6,418 bases of DNA from Pseudomonadota bacterium (GCA_023444765.1 JAEXLY010000257.1:1-6418), one strand, 5' to 3'; shown: positions 1 through 6,203, counted from the stretch's first letter. A program made the numbers and translations. The notes: generated from the sequence alone by a model not told the origin.

Positions 1-180
1 GTCGGCAGCAGCCTGGGCGGCGTCGGCGGTGGCGGTGCCTTCGGCCTCGGCAGCGGCGGTCGCGGCGTCAGCAGCGGCGTCGGCGGCGTCGGCAGCGGCG
101 TTCTCGGCCTGCTGCTGGTTGCTGCAGGCGGCCAGGGCGAAGCCCAGAGCCAGCGCAAGCAGAGCCTTGTTGATGGTCAT
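1..180 (-). CDS. Small Ala/Asp-rich lipoprotein, N-terminal part (runs off left edge)
   Basis: The frame reads from an ATG at 180 down to base 1 without a stop, giving 60 residues; the C-terminus is outside the window. Residues 1-18 form a lipoprotein signal peptide (MTINK, then a Leu/Ala core) ending in a lipobox L-A-A-C with the lipidated Cys at residue 19. Ser at +2 gives no inner-membrane retention signal, so outer-membrane sorting is likely (general Lol rule). The mature part starts NQQQAEN and is then almost all Ala with Asp or Glu every three to four residues (AADAADAAADAA), as expected for a long amphipathic or coiled helix. GAGGAAG at 188-194 is a good ribosome binding site 7 bases upstream. 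It lies 130 bases downstream of the thiolase on the same strand but has its own promoter. Function is unknown; Lpp-like or small stress lipoproteins of similar composition exist, but I cannot assign it. Confidence 0.78.
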   Translation of the reverse strand, partial: MTINKALLALALGFALAACSNQQQAENAAADAADAAADAATAAAEAEGTATADAAQAAAD

Positions 181-210
181 ATCCGTTCTTCCTCGTCTGA
201 AGTTTGGCAA

Positions 211-226
211 CGCGCAAAGTTGCGCG
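211..226. repeat. Perfect inverted repeat in the lipoprotein leader (operator or hairpin)
   Basis: CGCGCAA and TTGCGCG are separated by AG, giving a perfect 7-bp palindrome arm on each side. It lies between the predicted -10 box (235-240) and the ribosome binding site (188-194) of the small lipoprotein, so it sits at or just after the expected transcription start. That position suits a repressor site or a 5' mRNA stem. No regulator can be named from the sequence. Confidence 0.5.
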
Positions 227-234
227 CCATAACA

Positions 235-262
235 ATGATGACAAGCCCGTGACCGCTGTCAA
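235..262 (-). promoter_or_regulatory. Likely sigma-70 promoter of the small lipoprotein
   Basis: On the minus strand there is a consensus -35 TTGACA (257-262), a 16-base spacer and a -10 CATCAT (235-240), which matches TATAAT at four of six positions. Transcription would start near 228, leaving a leader of about 48 bases. A second TTGACA at 283-288, followed by a run of six T, has no good -10 at the right distance. A promoter here fits strong independent expression of the lipoprotein. Confidence 0.5.
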
Positions 263-310
263 GCGGGCGCCGGGGCAAAAAATGTCAATACGCGGTTAAG
301 CGTTCAGCAC

Positions 311-1483
311 TCAGGCCAGCTCCACCGCGACCGCGGTGGCTTCGCCGCCACCGATGCACAGGGAGGCGACCCCGCGCTTGCCGCCACGCGCCTTGAGCGC
401 ATAGAGCAGGGTCACCAGCAGGCGCGCACCGCTGGCGCCGATCGGATGTCCGAGCGCCGTCGCACCGCCATGCACGTTGAGCTTGTCGTGGGAAATCCCC
501 AGCTCGCGGATCGGCGCCATCGCCACGACCGAGAACGCCTCGTTGACCTCGAACACGTCCACCTCGTCCACCGACCAGCCGACCTTGTCGAGCAGGTTGC
601 GGATCGCGCTCACCGGGGCGGTGGTGAACCACTCCGGTTGCTGCGAGAACGTGGCGTGGCCGACGATGCGCGCGATCGGCTTCAGGCCCAGCTTCGCCGC
701 ATGTTCGGCGCTGGTGAGCACGGTGGCGGCGGCGCCGTCGGAAATGCTCGACGAGCTGGCGGCGGTCACCGTGCCGTCCTTGCGGAAGGCGCCGCGCAGG
801 GTGGGGATCTTGGCGATGTCGGACCTGCCAGGCTGCTCGTCGGTGTCGACCTCCACCTCGCCCTTGCGGGTAGCCACCTTGACCGGGACGATCTCGTCCT
901 TGAACGCGCCCGAGGCGATCGCCGCCTGCGCGCGCTTGACCGACTCGATGGTGAAGGCGTCCTGCTCCTCGCGGGTGAAGCCGTACTTGTCGGCGGTGGC
1001 CTCGGCGAACACGCCCATCGACTGGCCGTCATAGGGGTTGGTCAGCCCGTCCCAGGCCATGTGGTCGACCAGCTTGGCATCGCCATAGCGCAGGCCCGGG
1101 CGCGCGGACACCATGTGCGGCGCGTTGGTCATCGACTCCATGCCGCCGGCGACGACCACGCTGGCCGAACCGGCCCTGATCAGGTCGTGTCCGAGCATCA
1201 CCGCCTTCATGCCCGAACCGCAGACCTTGTTGATGGTGGTGCAGCCGGTGCCCTTGGGCAGGCCGGCAGCCAGCGCCGCCTGGCGCGCGGGCGCCTGGCC
1301 GAGGTTGGCCGGCAGCACGCAACCCATGATGACCTCGGACACGTCCTCGCCGCTGACGCCGGACTGTTCGACGGCCGCGCGGATCGCAGCGGCGCCGAGC
1401 GTGGGCGTCGGCACACCGGTGAACTGGCCGAGCATGGAACCGATGGCGGTGCGCTTGGCACCGACGATGACGACGTCGCTCAT
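311..1483 (-). CDS. Acetyl-CoA acetyltransferase (thiolase II, ACAT1-like)
   Basis: This 390-residue protein has the full length usual for tetrameric biosynthetic-type thiolases. These reversibly join two acetyl-CoA into acetoacetyl-CoA, or cleave 3-ketoacyl-CoA. The nucleophile Cys88 is in NKVCGSGMKA. NEAF (314-317), the general-base His346 in GHPIGASG, and Cys376 in CIGGG complete the active site. The stretch around residues 133-151 (YGDAKLVDHMAWDGLTNPY) and GGMESM (113-118) resemble mitochondrial ACAT1 rather than FadA, which suggests acetoacetyl- or 2-methylacetoacetyl-CoA as substrate (leucine/isoleucine catabolism or PHB-type metabolism). The frame is open 98 codons further upstream, but that extension lacks thiolase character. 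The start at 1483 begins the typical MSDVVIVGAKRTAIG and has GGAG (1490-1493) 6 bases upstream. The usual Asn of the T-A-x-N-x-S loop is Ser here (TAASSSSISDG, 240-250). Whether it should be called atoB, phaA or paaJ-like is not settled by sequence alone. Confidence 0.95.
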   Translation of the reverse strand: MSDVVIVGAKRTAIGSMLGQFTGVPTPTLGAAAIRAAVEQSGVSGEDVSEVIMGCVLPANLGQAPARQAALAAGLPKGTGCTTINKVCGSGMKAVMLGHDLIRAGSASVVVAGGMESMTNAPHMVSARPGLRYGDAKLVDHMAWDGLTNPYDGQSMGVFAEATADKYGFTREEQDAFTIESVKRAQAAIASGAFKDEIVPVKVATRKGEVEVDTDEQPGRSDIAKIPTLRGAFRKDGTVTAASSSSISDGAAATVLTSAEHAAKLGLKPIARIVGHATFSQQPEWFTTAPVSAIRNLLDKVGWSVDEVDVFEVNEAFSVVAMAPIRELGISHDKLNVHGGATALGHPIGASGARLLVTLLYALKARGGKRGVASLCIGGGEATAVAVELA

Positions 1484-1516
1484 GGGGATCTCCGTGGACC
1501 GCGCGTGGGAGTTCCG

Positions 1517-1546
1517 ATTATCGCTCCCGCTGGAGCGGACCGGCAA
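1517..1546 (-). promoter_or_regulatory. Likely thiolase promoter with internal inverted repeat
   Basis: On the minus strand, TTGCCG (1541-1546, four of six to -35) and GATAAT (1517-1522, five of six to -10) are 18 bases apart. The predicted start is near 1510, leaving a leader of about 27 bases. Within the spacer, CGCTCC and GGAGCG (1522-1527 and 1532-1537) form a perfect 6-bp inverted repeat around four bases. That is a position where a repressor, or a MerR-type activator, could act. The 148 bases between the two divergent start codons carry only a weak plus-strand -10-like TATAGA (1586-1591) for the autotransporter, without a recognisable -35. Confidence 0.4.
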
Positions 1547-1623
1547 ACGGCCGCAGGTGCGCTGGCGCGAGCCGGCGAATGGCGCTATAGAGGCCGGGGA
1601 CGCCTCCGGGCGCAGGCGGGGAT

Positions 1624-1627
1624 GGAG
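1624..1627 (+). promoter_or_regulatory. Ribosome binding site of the autotransporter, short spacing
   Basis: GGAG lies only 4 bases before the ATG at 1632, closer than the usual 5-9. Upstream bases (GCGGGGATGGAG) extend the purine-rich stretch. The ATG at 1622 overlaps this site but is in another frame. The ATG at 1632 is the only Met that places a proper signal peptide at the N-terminus. Confidence 0.45.
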
Positions 1628-1631
1628 TGCG

Positions 1632-4493
1632 ATGGAACGGAGAGCAAACGGATACCGCGGACCCTGGAGGCCGACGCTGCTGGCGGTCGGCATCCTGGCG
1701 GTCTGCACGCTTCCTGCCTGCGGAGGCGGTGGTGGCGGCACGCGGGCCGATCCGCCACCACAGGCGCCACCTCCCACCAGTCCCCCTCCGTCGTCGCCAC
1801 CGCCGGTGACGGTGGAGACCCCCGATCCGGCCTATGGCGATCATCTGGCCTGGACCGGCGCCGCCTCCGCCCATGCGAGGGGATTGTCCGGTGCGGGCGT
1901 GCGCATCGGTATCGTCGACAGCGGCGTCAACCGCGACCATCCGGCCCTGCGCGATGGTCGCGTGGTCGCCAACCTCACCTACATCAACCCGGGCACCAAC
2001 AACCTGCAGGTCGACGACGTGGTGGGGCATGGGACGGCGGTTGCGCAGACGGCGGCCGGCAAGCCCTTCGGACGCTGGCCGGGGGGCATCGCCCCGGGCG
2101 CGGAAATCGTCTCGGCACGCATCATCAACGACAGCCCACCGGTGGACGACGGCAGCGGGCGTGGCAACGAGGTCGACGGCGCGCTCGGCCTCGCGCCCAT
2201 CCACAACGACCTCATCCGCCATGGCGTGCGGGTGATGAACAACTCCTGGGGCGGCCTGTACTGGACCAATCCGGACGCCACCGCGCCCATCGCCGCCGAG
2301 TACCGGCCTTTCATCCGCGACCACGGCGGACTGGTGGTGTTCTCGGCGGGCAATTCCGGATTCGCGAGTCCTTCCGACACGGCCGCCCTGCCGAGCCAGC
2401 CAGGAACCGGCGGCAGCACGCCCGCGGCCGACCTCGAACGCGGCTGGCTGACCGTCGCCGCGCTCGATGCGGCGGACCCGACGAGGCTTGCCGTCTATTC
2501 CAACGCCTGCGGCATCGCCATGCGCTATTGCTTGGCGGCGCCCGGCACCGTGGTGGTCACCGGGACCGACAACGCACCGGATGCGCCCACCTATTACCGC
2601 TGGAACGGCACCTCGTTCGCTGCGCCCATCGTGTCGGGCGCGGCGGCGCTGGTCTGGGAGGCCTTCCCGTACTTCGACAACGATCTCGTCCGGCAGACCC
2701 TGCTGGGGACCGCCACCGATCTCGGTGCGGCCGGCGTGGATCCGGTGTTCGGCTATGGCGCGGTCGACATCGCGGCGGCGGTGCGCGGGCCGGCGCGGCT
2801 GGACTGGGGCGACGTGGTGGCCCGCTTCAACGGCATCACCTCGGTCTGGGGCAACGACCTCGGCGGCGACGGCACCCTGGTCAAGGACGGCACCGGCACG
2901 CTCGTGCTGGCGGGCGAGGCCGGCAACGCCGGCGGCATCGAGGTGCGCGGCGGCAGGCTGCGGGCCGAAGGCGGGGTGGGCGGCGACGTGCGCGTCGGCC
3001 GGGCGGGGACGTATGCGATGGCCGGTATGGCGGCGGGCACGGACGTCCACGGCAGCGTGGACAACGCGGGTCGGCTCGAGGTCATCGGCCAGGGCCAGGC
3101 GCGCGCGGTGTCCTCGATCGGCGGCGACTACCTGCATCGCGACGACGCCACGCTCGCGCTCGACCTGGGCCAGGTGCTCGGGGTGGGCGGTACCGCAACG
3201 CTCGAGGGCGGCGACCTGCACGTCATGGGCATCAAGCCCGGCTACGTGACCGCCAGCCGCGAGCTGCTGATCGAGGCGGCCAGCCTGACCGGCACCTTCG
3301 ACCGCCTGACCTGGGCTTCGACGCTGTTCCTGCAGGGCAGCCTCGACTATGAGCCGAGCGAAGTCTGGCTCGACATCACCCGGCTGGACGTGGCCTCCGC
3401 GGCCAGGTCCTTCGCCAACGCCACGCCGTCGACCCTGTCGTCGGCGCGTCGCGTCGAACTGGCCTTCGACCGGATCGACCGCAGCCTGGCGCACGACGCG
3501 CCGCTGTCCGATGCACTGATGCACGTCGCGGCCGGGTTCCAGCAACTGGGCGACGAGGCCCAGGCCACCGCGGCGCTCGACAGCCTGGCCGGCGAGTCGC
3601 ATTCGCTGGCCACCACGCTGACCTTCGATGCGATCGACATGGGCCGGCGCGTCCTGTCTTCGCGACTCGACCAGCTCCAGCCCGGCGGGCAGGGCGCCTG
3701 GCGGCGCGCGCTTGGCGCCGGCGGGGCGGGTAGCGGGATCGCCGCCGGCGGTTTCCAGCTCGACGGCTGGAGGATGGGCCAGGACCAGGCGCTGGCTGAC
3801 GGCCTGGTGTCGGGCTTCGCGTTCGGCGAGACCCGCGCCGAGGGCCGGGTGGGCGGCAACCGCGACCGCAGCCGCGACCGCCAGACGGCTGCGAGCCTGT
3901 ACCTCGGGCACCTGTGGCCGGACCGGTACGTGGCCGCCCAGGTGTCCGGCGGCCGCTTCGACCGCGATGTCGAGCGCAGGCTGTTCGACGGTGCCGACGC
4001 CCGGGCGGGGGCATTCACCGGGTATTCCGGGCGTTACACCAGTGTCGGGCTGGAATTCGGGCGTCGATACCGGCTGGGCGAATGGCAGCTCGCGCCGCAT
4101 GCCGGCGCCGACCACGTGCGCCTGCGCGACGACGGTTTCCAGGAGTGGGGCAGCGGTTTCGCGCTGCGCGCCGAAGGCAGCACGCTCACCCGCACCCAGG
4201 CGATCGCGGGCCTGCGCGCCAGCCGCGACTGGCACGGCGCGCGACTGCATGCCTGGTCGGAATGGCAGCAGACGCTGCGTGCCGACGGCTTCGGGACGCT
4301 GGCGAGCTTCACCGGCATCGACGCCTGGTCGCCGCTGCCGATGGCCGACGCGGCGCGATCGGGCGGGCTGTTGGGTTTCGGGCTGGAGGCCTGGCTGGGA
4401 CGCGACGCGCGCCTGTCGCTCGATGTCGACCAGCGCTTCGGCCCGCGGGGCGACGAGCGGATGGCATCGCTGAGATACGTCGCGGAATTCTGA
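1632..4493 (+). CDS. Lipoprotein subtilisin-like serine protease autotransporter (type Va secretion)
   Basis: The 953-residue protein is complete. Residues 1-30 are a lipoprotein signal (RR-rich start, TLLAVGILAV core, L-P-A-C with lipid Cys30), followed by six Gly and a Pro-rich tether (about 41-58). The S8 protease domain (about 68-385) has all catalytic residues: Asp96 in IVDSGV, His133 in GHGT, oxyanion Asn241 in AGNSG, and Ser328 in GTSFAAP. Cys293 and Cys300 are the only cysteines of the mature protein and probably pair. Residues 413-446 (DGTLVKDGTGTLVLAG onward) match the autotransporter-associated beta-strand repeat. A helical linker (about 660-683) leads to the beta-barrel (about 688-953), which ends in Phe (LRYVAEF) as BAM substrates do. 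By family knowledge it crosses the inner membrane by Sec, is lipidated, and inserts its barrel in the outer membrane, displaying or releasing the protease outside. The architecture resembles Bordetella SphB1 and Neisseria NalP, which process other surface proteins. Whether it matures other proteins or acts as a general protease cannot be told. It is divergent from the thiolase and convergent with the dehydrogenase, and thus transcribed alone. Confidence 0.95.
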   Translation: MERRANGYRGPWRPTLLAVGILAVCTLPACGGGGGGTRADPPPQAPPPTSPPPSSPPPVTVETPDPAYGDHLAWTGAASAHARGLSGAGVRIGIVDSGVNRDHPALRDGRVVANLTYINPGTNNLQVDDVVGHGTAVAQTAAGKPFGRWPGGIAPGAEIVSARIINDSPPVDDGSGRGNEVDGALGLAPIHNDLIRHGVRVMNNSWGGLYWTNPDATAPIAAEYRPFIRDHGGLVVFSAGNSGFASPSDTAALPSQPGTGGSTPAADLERGWLTVAALDAADPTRLAVYSNACGIAMRYCLAAPGTVVVTGTDNAPDAPTYYRWNGTSFAAPIVSGAAALVWEAFPYFDNDLVRQTLLGTATDLGAAGVDPVFGYGAVDIAAAVRGPARLDWGDVVARFNGITSVWGNDLGGDGTLVKDGTGTLVLAGEAGNAGGIEVRGGRLRAEGGVGGDVRVGRAGTYAMAGMAAGTDVHGSVDNAGRLEVIGQGQARAVSSIGGDYLHRDDATLALDLGQVLGVGGTATLEGGDLHVMGIKPGYVTASRELLIEAASLTGTFDRLTWASTLFLQGSLDYEPSEVWLDITRLDVASAARSFANATPSTLSSARRVELAFDRIDRSLAHDAPLSDALMHVAAGFQQLGDEAQATAALDSLAGESHSLATTLTFDAIDMGRRVLSSRLDQLQPGGQGAWRRALGAGGAGSGIAAGGFQLDGWRMGQDQALADGLVSGFAFGETRAEGRVGGNRDRSRDRQTAASLYLGHLWPDRYVAAQVSGGRFDRDVERRLFDGADARAGAFTGYSGRYTSVGLEFGRRYRLGEWQLAPHAGADHVRLRDDGFQEWGSGFALRAEGSTLTRTQAIAGLRASRDWHGARLHAWSEWQQTLRADGFGTLASFTGIDAWSPLPMADAARSGGLLGFGLEAWLGRDARLSLDVDQRFGPRGDERMASLRYVAEF

Positions 4494-4496
4494 GCA

Positions 4497-4515
4497 ACCG
4501 GCACCGTTGGCCGGT
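4497..4515 (+). terminator. Short hairpin just after the autotransporter stop
   Basis: ACCGGC (4497-4502) and GCCGGT (4510-4515) pair perfectly around a 7-base loop, four bases after the stop codon. No T-run follows, so it is not a textbook intrinsic terminator. It may protect the mRNA end or assist termination. Confidence 0.35.
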
Positions 4516-4540
4516 CAGTCTCGGCGCAGCAGCGGGAAAC

Positions 4541-4566
4541 CGTCATCCCCGCGAACGCGGGGATCA
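4541..4566 (+). repeat. REP-like palindrome, copy A
   Basis: The unit begins CGTC and contains ATCCCCGCG-AA-CGCGGGGAT (4545-4564), a perfect 9-bp stem with two unpaired bases. It belongs to the common 'gtcatccccgcgaa.gcggggatc' family of intergenic repeats known from many proteobacteria (general knowledge). Copy B at 4763-4785 is in the opposite orientation. It lies in the 473-base stretch (4494-4966) that contains no gene. Confidence 0.8.
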
Positions 4567-4652
4567 ACCCCGACGCCGCGAAGAAGCCCGCCCCACGGCC
4601 AGACGCGGTGGCGGGCGCGCGGGTCAGCCATTTCTGCTTCGCCGCGAGAACC

Positions 4653-4676
4653 CGTCATCCGCGAATGCCCAGATCC
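4653..4676 (+). repeat. Decayed REP-like copy between A and B
   Basis: CGTCATCC followed by GCGAATGCCCAGATCC follows copy A base for base except for one deleted C and a corrupted right arm, so the hairpin is lost. The bases before it (GCGAGAACC) also resemble those before copy A (GCGGGAAAC). Fainter traces on the other strand, with GGATGAC at 4808-4814 and GATGACGACGGGG at 4911-4923, suggest that most of 4494-4966 is layered repeat remnants. Confidence 0.45.
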
Positions 4677-4762
4677 ATCGTCGGGGTCGCGGAGCGGCTC
4701 GCGGCGTCGCGAGGCGGGCTGTACAGGGGTGCCGTCCTTTGTCCACGCATGATCGGGATGGG

Positions 4763-4785
4763 TCCCCGCGTTCGCGGGGATGACG
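4763..4785 (-). repeat. REP-like palindrome, copy B (inverted to A)
   Basis: TCCCCGCG-TT-CGCGGGGA (4763-4780) is a perfect 8-bp stem followed by TGACG. Read on the minus strand this is the same CGTCATCCCCGCGAACG unit as copy A. Copies A and B bracket about 200 bases and face each other, a common arrangement for such elements between convergent genes. Confidence 0.8.
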
Positions 4786-4920
4786 ACCTGGGCCCCAGAG
4801 ATCCGGAGGATGACCAGGCCCGGCTTCCCAACTGTGCGCGGGAAAGAAGACGGCGGGAGTTCCAGCCACGCCTGGAAGCAGATGCAGGGCGGCGTGCGGC
4901 CCGCTCGCGCCGATGACGAC

Positions 4921-4943
4921 GGGGCTCGCCCCGCAATCGCGGG
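4921..4943 (-). terminator. Overlapping hairpins downstream of the dehydrogenase
   Basis: GGGGC-TC-GCCCC (4921-4932) and CCCGC-AATC-GCGGG (4930-4943) are two mutually exclusive short stems, 23 bases beyond the stop codon of the minus-strand dehydrogenase. There is no T-run, and the sequence is also GC-rich enough to form stems by chance. A termination role is only plausible. Confidence 0.25.
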
Positions 4944-4966
4944 TGCGGCGCCATCGAGGACGCGCT

Positions 4967-6124
4967 TCAGTGGTTGCCGGCGAACAGCTCCCGCCCGATC
5001 AGCATCCGCCGGATCTCGTTGGTGCCCGCGCCGATCGCATAGAGCTTCGCATCGCGCAGGATGCGCCCGGTGGCGTACTCGTTGATGTAGCCGTTGCCGC
5101 CCAGGGCCTGGATCGCCTCCAGCGCCACCTGCACCGCCGCCTCGGAAGCGTGCAGCAGGCAGCTGGCCGCATCGATGCGCGAGCGGTGGCCCGCGTCGTA
5201 GTCGCGCGCCACCTGGTAGGCGAACGCGCGGGATGACTGCAGCGCGGTGTACATGTCGGCGATCTTGGCCTGCATGATCCCGAACGTGCCGATCGCCTGG
5301 CCGAACTGGCGGCGCTCGCGCACGTAGGGCAGGGCGATGTCGAGCGCGGCCTGCATCAGGCCCAGCGGCCCGCCGGTGAGCACCAGGCGCTCGGTGTTGA
5401 GGCCGCTCATCAGCACCTTGACGCCGTTGTTGACCTCGCCGAGCACGTTCTCGTTCGGGATCTCGCAGTTCTCGAACACCAGCTCGCAGGTGTTGGAGCC
5501 GCGCATGCCGAGCTTGTCGAGCTTCTGCGCGGTGGAGAAGCCCTTCATGCCCTTCTCGACGATGAAGGCGGTCATGCACTTGCTGCCCAGCTCGCGGCTG
5601 GCGGTACGCATGTAGACCACCAGCACGTCGGCCTCGGGGCCGTTGGTGATCCACATCTTGTTGCCGTTGGCGATCCAGGTATCGCCCTTGAGTTCGGCCC
5701 GACAGGCCATCGACCCGACCACGTCCGAACCCGCGCCCGGCTCGCTCATCGCCAGCGCGCCCTTCCATTCGCCGCTGCACAGCTTCGGCAGGTATTTCTC
5801 GCGCTGTGCCTGGTTGCCGTTGGCGTAGAGGTTGGACACGCACAGGTTCGAATGCGCGCCATAGCTCAGGCCCACCGAGCCCGACGCCCGCGAGACTTCC
5901 TCCATCGCCACCAGGTGGGCGAGGTAGCCCATCCCGCTGCCACCGAACTCGCCGGGCACCGTCATGCCCAGCAGGCCGAGCTCGCCAAGCTTGGGCCACA
6001 GGTCCTGCGGGAAGGCGTTGTCCTCGTCGATCGAGGTGGCACGTGGCGCGATCTCGGCCTCGGCAAAGCGGCGCACCGCATCACGCAGCGAGTCGATGTC
6101 TTCGCCGAGGGGAAAAGTCCGCAT
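4967..6124 (-). CDS. liuA: Isovaleryl-CoA dehydrogenase
   Basis: This 385-residue protein is a full-length acyl-CoA dehydrogenase. It oxidises isovaleryl-CoA to 3-methylcrotonyl-CoA with FAD, passing electrons to ETF, in leucine degradation in the cytoplasm. The N-terminal helical domain runs to about 120. ACAD signature 1 is AMSEPGAGSD (125-134); signature 2 spans about 339-360 (QALGGNGYINEYATGRILRD). The catalytic base expected for isovaleryl-CoA dehydrogenases is present as Glu245 in GLNTERLVL. The position that carries the Glu in medium- and short-chain enzymes is Gly/Ala here (YAIGAGTNEIRR, 362-373), as in this subfamily. A GTG at 6149-6151 opens the frame nine codons earlier, but the ATG at 6124 has AGGGAG (6131-6136) six bases upstream and gives the usual start. 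It is convergent with the autotransporter, and no other liu gene (carboxylase, hydratase, lyase, liuR) lies within the window on either side, so its 3' end is that of a single gene or the last gene of a unit. Confidence 0.95.
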   Translation of the reverse strand: MRTFPLGEDIDSLRDAVRRFAEAEIAPRATSIDEDNAFPQDLWPKLGELGLLGMTVPGEFGGSGMGYLAHLVAMEEVSRASGSVGLSYGAHSNLCVSNLYANGNQAQREKYLPKLCSGEWKGALAMSEPGAGSDVVGSMACRAELKGDTWIANGNKMWITNGPEADVLVVYMRTASRELGSKCMTAFIVEKGMKGFSTAQKLDKLGMRGSNTCELVFENCEIPNENVLGEVNNGVKVLMSGLNTERLVLTGGPLGLMQAALDIALPYVRERRQFGQAIGTFGIMQAKIADMYTALQSSRAFAYQVARDYDAGHRSRIDAASCLLHASEAAVQVALEAIQALGGNGYINEYATGRILRDAKLYAIGAGTNEIRRMLIGRELFAGNH

Positions 6125-6130
6125 GCCGAG

Positions 6131-6136
6131 CTCCCT
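6131..6136 (-). promoter_or_regulatory. Ribosome binding site that fixes the liuA start
   Basis: On the minus strand AGGGAG is six bases from the ATG at 6124. It supports this ATG over the in-frame GTG at 6151, which has no comparable site in front. Confidence 0.75.
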
Positions 6137-6152
6137 GTGAATTGGTTTCACA
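6136..6152. promoter_or_regulatory. Operator-like inverted repeat next to the liuA ribosome binding site
   Basis: TGTGAA (6136-6141) and TTCACA (6147-6152) are a perfect 6-bp inverted repeat around five bases, touching the liuA ribosome binding site 12-28 bases before the start codon. A bound repressor would block transcription or early elongation. The half-sites recall CRP/Clp (TGTGA...TCACA), but the gap between those pentamers is seven, not six. A TetR- or MerR-type catabolic regulator is an alternative. A weak -10-like TAGCAT lies just upstream (6153-6158, minus strand), without a clear -35. Confidence 0.45.
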
Positions 6153-6203
6153 TGCTACAACGGCTCGCATGCCGATGCGGTGCGCGCCACCGCGACCGTC
6201 CGA

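Noticed and set aside
263..310. Intrinsic terminator of the thiolase with the T6 run at 277-282 (minus strand)
   Set aside because: A T-run is present, but no convincing stem precedes it; the nearby sequence is better explained as a promoter region of the lipoprotein.
1484..1777. 98-codon N-terminal extension of the thiolase frame
   Set aside because: The extension is Arg/Pro/Ser-rich, would overlap the divergent autotransporter gene, and lies before a standard thiolase start with its own ribosome binding site.
446..3352. A 968-codon open frame on the plus strand running antisense to the thiolase and into the protease gene
   Set aside because: It is rich in Arg, Gly and His with no domain-like pattern, and overlaps two certain genes in other frames. 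It is what very GC-rich DNA produces by lacking stop codons.
1518..4250. A 910-codon open frame on the minus strand antisense to the autotransporter
   Set aside because: The composition is low-complexity and Arg/Ala/Gly-rich, with no signal peptide or motif. The plus-strand autotransporter accounts for the codon pattern.
4507..4916. Several open frames of 80-100 codons between the convergent genes
   Set aside because: They translate repeat DNA (for example peptides of the VIPANAG or MIPAFAGMT type, typical of REP units read through) and have no credible start signals.
6125..6151. GTG start nine codons upstream of the chosen liuA start
   Set aside because: The added residues lie over the ribosome binding site (6131-6136) and the palindrome; the ATG at 6124 has the better signal and matches usual family length.
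6136..6152. Canonical CRP/Clp binding site
   Set aside because: TGTGA and TCACA are separated by seven rather than six bases, and the site lies downstream of any usual activator position, so I report it only as an operator-like repeat.
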